Assembly (NCBI GenBank): GCA_051252095.1
Contig: JBPOFK010000011.1
Location: 1 to 64,000, forward strand
From: GCA-2401735 sp051252095
GTDB taxonomy: Bacteria; Pseudomonadota; Gammaproteobacteria; Burkholderiales; Methylophilaceae
DNA length: 64,000 nucleotides
Direction: 5' to 3'
The notes below the pieces were generated by a model. That model was given only the letters and a program-made list of their open reading frames with translations. It was not told where the DNA came from and did no database searches. Both the position numbers and the translations under genes were made by a program. Positions 61,394-64,000 of the stretch are shown piece by piece. The stretch's first letter is position 1, and every line of letters starts with the position of its first letter.

Positions 61394-61473
61394 TTCATAA
61401 TGCTGGGGTCGAGGGTTCAAGTCCCTCTTTCACCACCAATACAGACGCCCCTTTCGAGAGATTGGGGCGTTTT
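61394..61473 (+). repeat. attR: partial tRNA-Met 3' end and terminator
   Basis: 79 of 80 bases match attL. It contains the 3' half of tRNA-Met from the anticodon loop, the encoded CCA and the hairpin terminator, but no 5' half, so it is not a functional tRNA. It marks the chromosomal end of the element. Confidence 0.93.
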
Positions 61474-61562
61474 TTTATGCAATACAAAATAACATATTCT
61501 AATACGCACTAGCCGAATGCTTGATATCACCTTATAATGCACGCTTGATTGCAAAATCAAAA

Positions 61563-61651
61563 CGCCTTGGGGTGGCTTTTATGCCTGAGATCTCTTTATT
61601 AGAGGGACCCAATGAACCTGATCCAGTTAATACTGGCGTAGGGACAGGCAG
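61563..61651 (+). ncRNA. TPP riboswitch (THI element)
   Basis: The thi-box core is clear: GGGGTGGC (61569 on), CTGAGA near 61585, then GGACCC-AATGAACCTGATC and CCAGTTAATACTGGCGTAGGGA to about 61644. P1 is GCCT (61564-61567) with AGGC (61646-61649). It precedes a TonB-dependent receptor and a thiamine-binding protein gene, consistent with thiamine uptake control. Confidence 0.95.
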
Positions 61652-61744
61652 AGCATGTTTTACATAGCGCATTTTTACTCATAATCTATTAGTATTAACA
61701 ACCGCTTATCTCTCCTGTCCTTTTTATGATTGTTATAGAAAGGA
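61642..61744 (+). promoter_or_regulatory. Riboswitch expression platform (anti-sequester / SD-sequester pair)
   Basis: GGACAGG plus AGAG (61642-61653, one bulge) can pair with CTCTCCTGTCC (61710-61720). Alternatively TCCTTT (61718-61723) pairs with AAAGGA (61739-61744), the SD of the TTG start at 61750. The first stem uses part of the aptamer's P1 strand, so TPP binding would release the masking stem and turn translation off. Confidence 0.5.
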
Positions 61745-61749
61745 TAATC

Positions 61750-63825
61750 TTGAAACCGATTACTAAGCGTTTATCGCTAATTGGCCTATTACTAACCAAC
61801 CCAGCTTTTGCAGCAGATGATTTAAAAGTCAAAGTATCTGATGTGATTGTCAGTGCGGACTTTCGTCCAAGCACCGCTGCAGAAACTCCTATCAGCCTGA
61901 CAGAGATTGATGAAGAAACCATAGAGTCTCGTGGTGCTCAGCATCTTGAAGAAGTGCTCAACCTTGCCCCAAATGTGAATGTATCCAGTGGTGCTTCTCG
62001 CGGACAATATTATCAAATCCGTGGTATTGGCGAACGTAGTCAATTTAACGCGCCGTTAAACCCATCTGTTGGTCTAGTCATTGATGGTATTGATTTTAGC
62101 CGTACTGGTGGCGCTGCTACTTTGTTTGATATTGATTCAATTGAAGTTTTGCGCGGCCCTCAAGGTACTAAATTCGGCACTAATGCACTAGCAGGTACGA
62201 TTAACATGCGAAGCAAAGAACCGACAAAAGACTTTGAAATGCACGCAGAAACAGGCTTTGCAGAATACAATACGCGTAACTTTGGTATTGCGGCTGGGGG
62301 TACGATTGTAGAAGACCAGTTATTAGGTCGCGCTTCATTGTATAGCCACAAATCTGATGGCTATATGGATAATGACTTTTTAGGTCGTGACAATACTCAG
62401 AATCAAGATGAATTAACATTCCGCAGTAAGTTCAAACTTTTCGCCACTGAAGATTTAACGTTTGACTTTACTTATATGCATTTGGATATTGATAATGGTT
62501 ATGATGCGTTTACATTAGATAACTCACGGAATAGCCAAGCCAATAATCCAGGTGAAGACAAGCAAAGAACCAATGCAGTGGGCGTAAAGGCAAATTGGCA
62601 AGCATCTGATGCAGTGATTATTCAATCAGAAGCCACTTATCTAAATTCAGATATTGTTTATAGCTATGATGCTGACTGGATTGCAGATGATTTTGCAGAG
62701 CGTTTTGACCGTGAACGTGATAACTATTCATTCGAATTACGCGCACTTTCAGACAAAGCAGGTCGCATTTTTGCTGACACAACTGATTGGACAATAGGTT
62801 TGTTTCATTTAAATCAAGATGAGCAATTCCTATACACTTCTGACTTCATTGCCGCACCATTAGGCGGTGACTATGACACTAAAAATACCGCGATTTATGG
62901 TCAATTGGATATGCATTTCACTGACAAATTAACCTTCGTTACTGGCGCAAGAGTAGAATATTTTGAAGCTGATTATGATGACTCCTCAGCATTAAAACTA
63001 GGTACTAATGAAACACTATTCGGTGGAAAACTCGGAGTTAATTACCAAGCGAATAAAAATCATTTGCTTTATACCACCCTATCACGCGGGTATAAATCAG
63101 GCGGAGTAAATAATAATAGGACTATTCCGACTAACCTTCGTGTGTTTGATACTGAATATAATATAACTCTGGAAGCGGGCGTTAAATCAAGCTGGATGAA
63201 TGAAAGATTAAATACAACATTAGCAGTTTTCTATACTGATAGACGTAATGCTCAAACAAACAATTCTTTTGAAATTCCAAAAGTTGGAGGCGGATCAGAC
63301 TTCCAGATTTATATTGGCAATGAGTCTGATGCAATACATAAAGGAGTTGAAGCCACTATTGATTGGTTTGTAACTGACAAATTTCGTCTTCTTGGTTCAT
63401 TAGGCTTGTTAGATGCAAAGTTTGATAAACGTTTGGTTGGTGACAACTTTACGGGGCAAGTTAACGACTACAGCGGTCGTCAAGTGGCTCACGCACCTGA
63501 TTACACTTATAGCTTAGGTGCTGAGTTTTACCCAACAACGGCTTGGACAATCCGAGCAAATGTAGAAGGCAAAGACAAGTTCTATTTCTCAGATAGTCAT
63601 AATCAACAATCAACTCGCTATGACATCGTCAATGCTAGTGCAGACTATCGTCATAACAAAAACTGGAAAGTCAGTATCTGGGCAAGAAACTTGTTTGATA
63701 AAGACTATACAACACGCGGCTTTTTCTTTGCGAATAACCCAGCTAATGGTTATACCGTTCAAGAAAAATATACGCAATTTGGAGAGCCACGTGTAGCTGG
63801 TATGACAGTTACATACGACTATTAA
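61750..63825 (+). CDS. TonB-dependent outer-membrane receptor (thiamine-type substrate)
   Basis: A protein of 691 aa from TTG 61750, which has AGAAAGGA right before it; ATG 61726 adds eight residues and has no SD. It has a Sec signal peptide (to about PAFAA) and a plug domain with DVIVSADFR (TonB box region), EEVLNLAPNVNVSSG, YQIRGIG and EVLRGPQGTKFGTNALAGTINM (split: RGPQGT-G-NA-AG is the plug hallmark). A 22-strand barrel ends in an aromatic residue (MTVTYDY). It imports its ligand across the outer membrane using TonB energy. The TPP riboswitch upstream makes thiamine or a precursor the likely ligand. Confidence 0.93.
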   Translation: MKPITKRLSLIGLLLTNPAFAADDLKVKVSDVIVSADFRPSTAAETPISLTEIDEETIESRGAQHLEEVLNLAPNVNVSSGASRGQYYQIRGIGERSQFNAPLNPSVGLVIDGIDFSRTGGAATLFDIDSIEVLRGPQGTKFGTNALAGTINMRSKEPTKDFEMHAETGFAEYNTRNFGIAAGGTIVEDQLLGRASLYSHKSDGYMDNDFLGRDNTQNQDELTFRSKFKLFATEDLTFDFTYMHLDIDNGYDAFTLDNSRNSQANNPGEDKQRTNAVGVKANWQASDAVIIQSEATYLNSDIVYSYDADWIADDFAERFDRERDNYSFELRALSDKAGRIFADTTDWTIGLFHLNQDEQFLYTSDFIAAPLGGDYDTKNTAIYGQLDMHFTDKLTFVTGARVEYFEADYDDSSALKLGTNETLFGGKLGVNYQANKNHLLYTTLSRGYKSGGVNNNRTIPTNLRVFDTEYNITLEAGVKSSWMNERLNTTLAVFYTDRRNAQTNNSFEIPKVGGGSDFQIYIGNESDAIHKGVEATIDWFVTDKFRLLGSLGLLDAKFDKRLVGDNFTGQVNDYSGRQVAHAPDYTYSLGAEFYPTTAWTIRANVEGKDKFYFSDSHNQQSTRYDIVNASADYRHNKNWKVSIWARNLFDKDYTTRGFFFANNPANGYTVQEKYTQFGEPRVAGMTVTYDY

Positions 63826-63840
63826 TTATTAAGTAACATT

Positions 63841-63858
63841 GAGGGCTTTACTGCCCTC
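63841..63858 (+). repeat. Short hairpin between receptor and thiamine-binding gene
   Basis: GAGGGC (63841-63846) and GCCCTC (63853-63858) form a 6-bp stem with a 6-nt loop; no T-run follows. It may be a weak processing or attenuation hairpin. Confidence 0.45.
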
Positions 63859-63885
63859 ACCTTTATTCGAGTAAGGAGTTAAATC

Positions 63886-64000
63886 ATGCGTATTTCAGTT
63901 GATATTAGTTTATACCCATTAACCGAAGGTTATGAAAAACCAATCTTAGCGTTCATTGATAAGCTTGAAGCAAACGGAAAGCTAAGAGTGAAACGCAACA
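63886..64000 (+). CDS. YkoF/MTH1187-type thiamine-binding protein (3' end outside window)
   Basis: The first 38 residues are visible (MRISVDISLYPLTEGYEKPI, then LAFIDKLEANGKLRVKRN). The opening MRISVDISLYPL and the helix that follows match small ferredoxin-like-fold proteins that bind thiamine or HMP (YkoF/MTH1187). TAAGGAG precedes the ATG. It is directly downstream of the riboswitch-controlled receptor, so it likely shares that transcript and binds the imported vitamin. Confidence 0.8.
   Translation, partial: MRISVDISLYPLTEGYEKPILAFIDKLEANGKLRVKRN

Larger units (their letters stand above)
51674..61473. mobile_element. Integrated element (about 9.7 kb) in tRNA-Met
   Basis: Bounded by the 80-bp direct repeats and containing a P4-type integrase, an AlpA-like regulator, an HUH-type replication protein, HigBA and cargo genes. 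All genes except the KAP gene are on the minus strand. Base composition looks more AT-rich than the flanks, notably in the KAP gene. No capsid, tail, relaxase or type IV secretion genes are visible, so it is a satellite or integrative-plasmid-like island, not a complete phage or conjugative element. Confidence 0.93.

Noticed and set aside
61394..61438. A second tRNA-Met gene at the right end of the element
   Set aside because: Only the 3' half from the anticodon loop is present; the acceptor 5' strand and D-arm are missing. It is the attR copy.
51674..61473. The element as a complete prophage or conjugative element
   Set aside because: No capsid, terminase, tail, lysis, relaxase or secretion genes are present; only integration, replication and cargo genes.
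61642..61725. Rho-independent terminator in the TPP riboswitch leader (stem 61642-61653/61710-61720 followed by TTTTT)
   Set aside because: The loop would be about 56 nt and the stem uses the aptamer P1 strand, which would make TPP an activator. The anti-sequester reading, with the SD-masking stem at 61718-61744, is more consistent with an OFF switch.
1..64000. CRISPR arrays, IS elements and rRNA genes
   Set aside because: No regular spaced repeats, transposase genes or rRNA-like sequence were seen anywhere in the window.

Overview
The window is a stretch of chromosome from an AT-rich Gram-negative bacterium. It is most probably a betaproteobacterium of the Methylophilaceae (Methylotenera/Methylophilus-like). 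The clues are the order rsmD-coaD-ferredoxin, M16 peptidase pair, ftsY-ftsE-ftsX-rpoH, DUF971-ubiE-ubiJ-ubiB and lolB...ispE-tRNA-Gln-prs-rplY-pth-ychF, together with the Entner-Doudoroff pair edd/eda. The assignment is inferred from gene order and protein style; no 16S or database search was possible.

Layout. 1-2.8 kb: the end of a surface-polysaccharide locus (methyltransferase, glycosyltransferase, kinase-like protein, HAD phosphatase). 2.8-5.5 kb: eda and edd. 5.6-14.5 kb: an LPS inner-core and decoration locus (carbamoyltransferase, three LPS-kinase-like genes including waaP, an LpxL-type acyltransferase, waaG, waaC), with an OmpA-type lipoprotein and a 39-aa membrane protein. 14.6-18.6 kb: grpE-dnaK-dnaJ behind a sigma-32-type promoter. 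18.7-24.6 kb: small exported protein, gloA, ferredoxin, coaD, rsmD and two M16 peptidases. 24.8-28.4 kb: ftsY, ftsE, ftsX and rpoH. rpoH has a CIRCE (HrcA) operator upstream and appears to start at AUA. 28.5-35.2 kb: a dynamin-like GTPase, the ubiquinone genes ubiE-ubiJ-ubiB and a diguanylate cyclase. 35.3-40.2 kb: mutM and a Gld-like ABC system. 40.4-51.7 kb: a TPR protein, lolB, a family-2 glycosyltransferase, ispE, tRNA-Gln, prs, rplY, pth, a CHASE-PAS-GGDEF-EAL protein, ychF and tRNA-Met.

51.67-61.47 kb is a compact integrated element, about 9.7 kb long, in tRNA-Met(CAU). It is bounded by an 80-bp direct repeat (79/80 identical) that starts in the anticodon loop and runs through the tRNA terminator. 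It carries a P4-type tyrosine integrase, an AlpA-like regulator, an HUH-type replication protein and a HigBA toxin-antitoxin pair. Its cargo looks defensive: a 1105-aa KAP-family membrane NTPase, a membrane-anchored Mrr-type nuclease with a topoisomerase zinc finger, a PIN-like protein with two zinc ribbons, and an unrecognised 281-aa protein. Paired arm-type repeats sit just inside both ends. This is the best candidate in the window for an undescribed anti-phage or inter-element conflict system; the function is inferred.

Right of the element, a TPP riboswitch precedes a TonB-dependent receptor and the start of a YkoF/MTH1187-type thiamine-binding protein, so this is a thiamine or thiamine-precursor uptake locus. 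The leader can form two mutually exclusive structures that would link TPP binding to masking of the receptor's ribosome-binding site.
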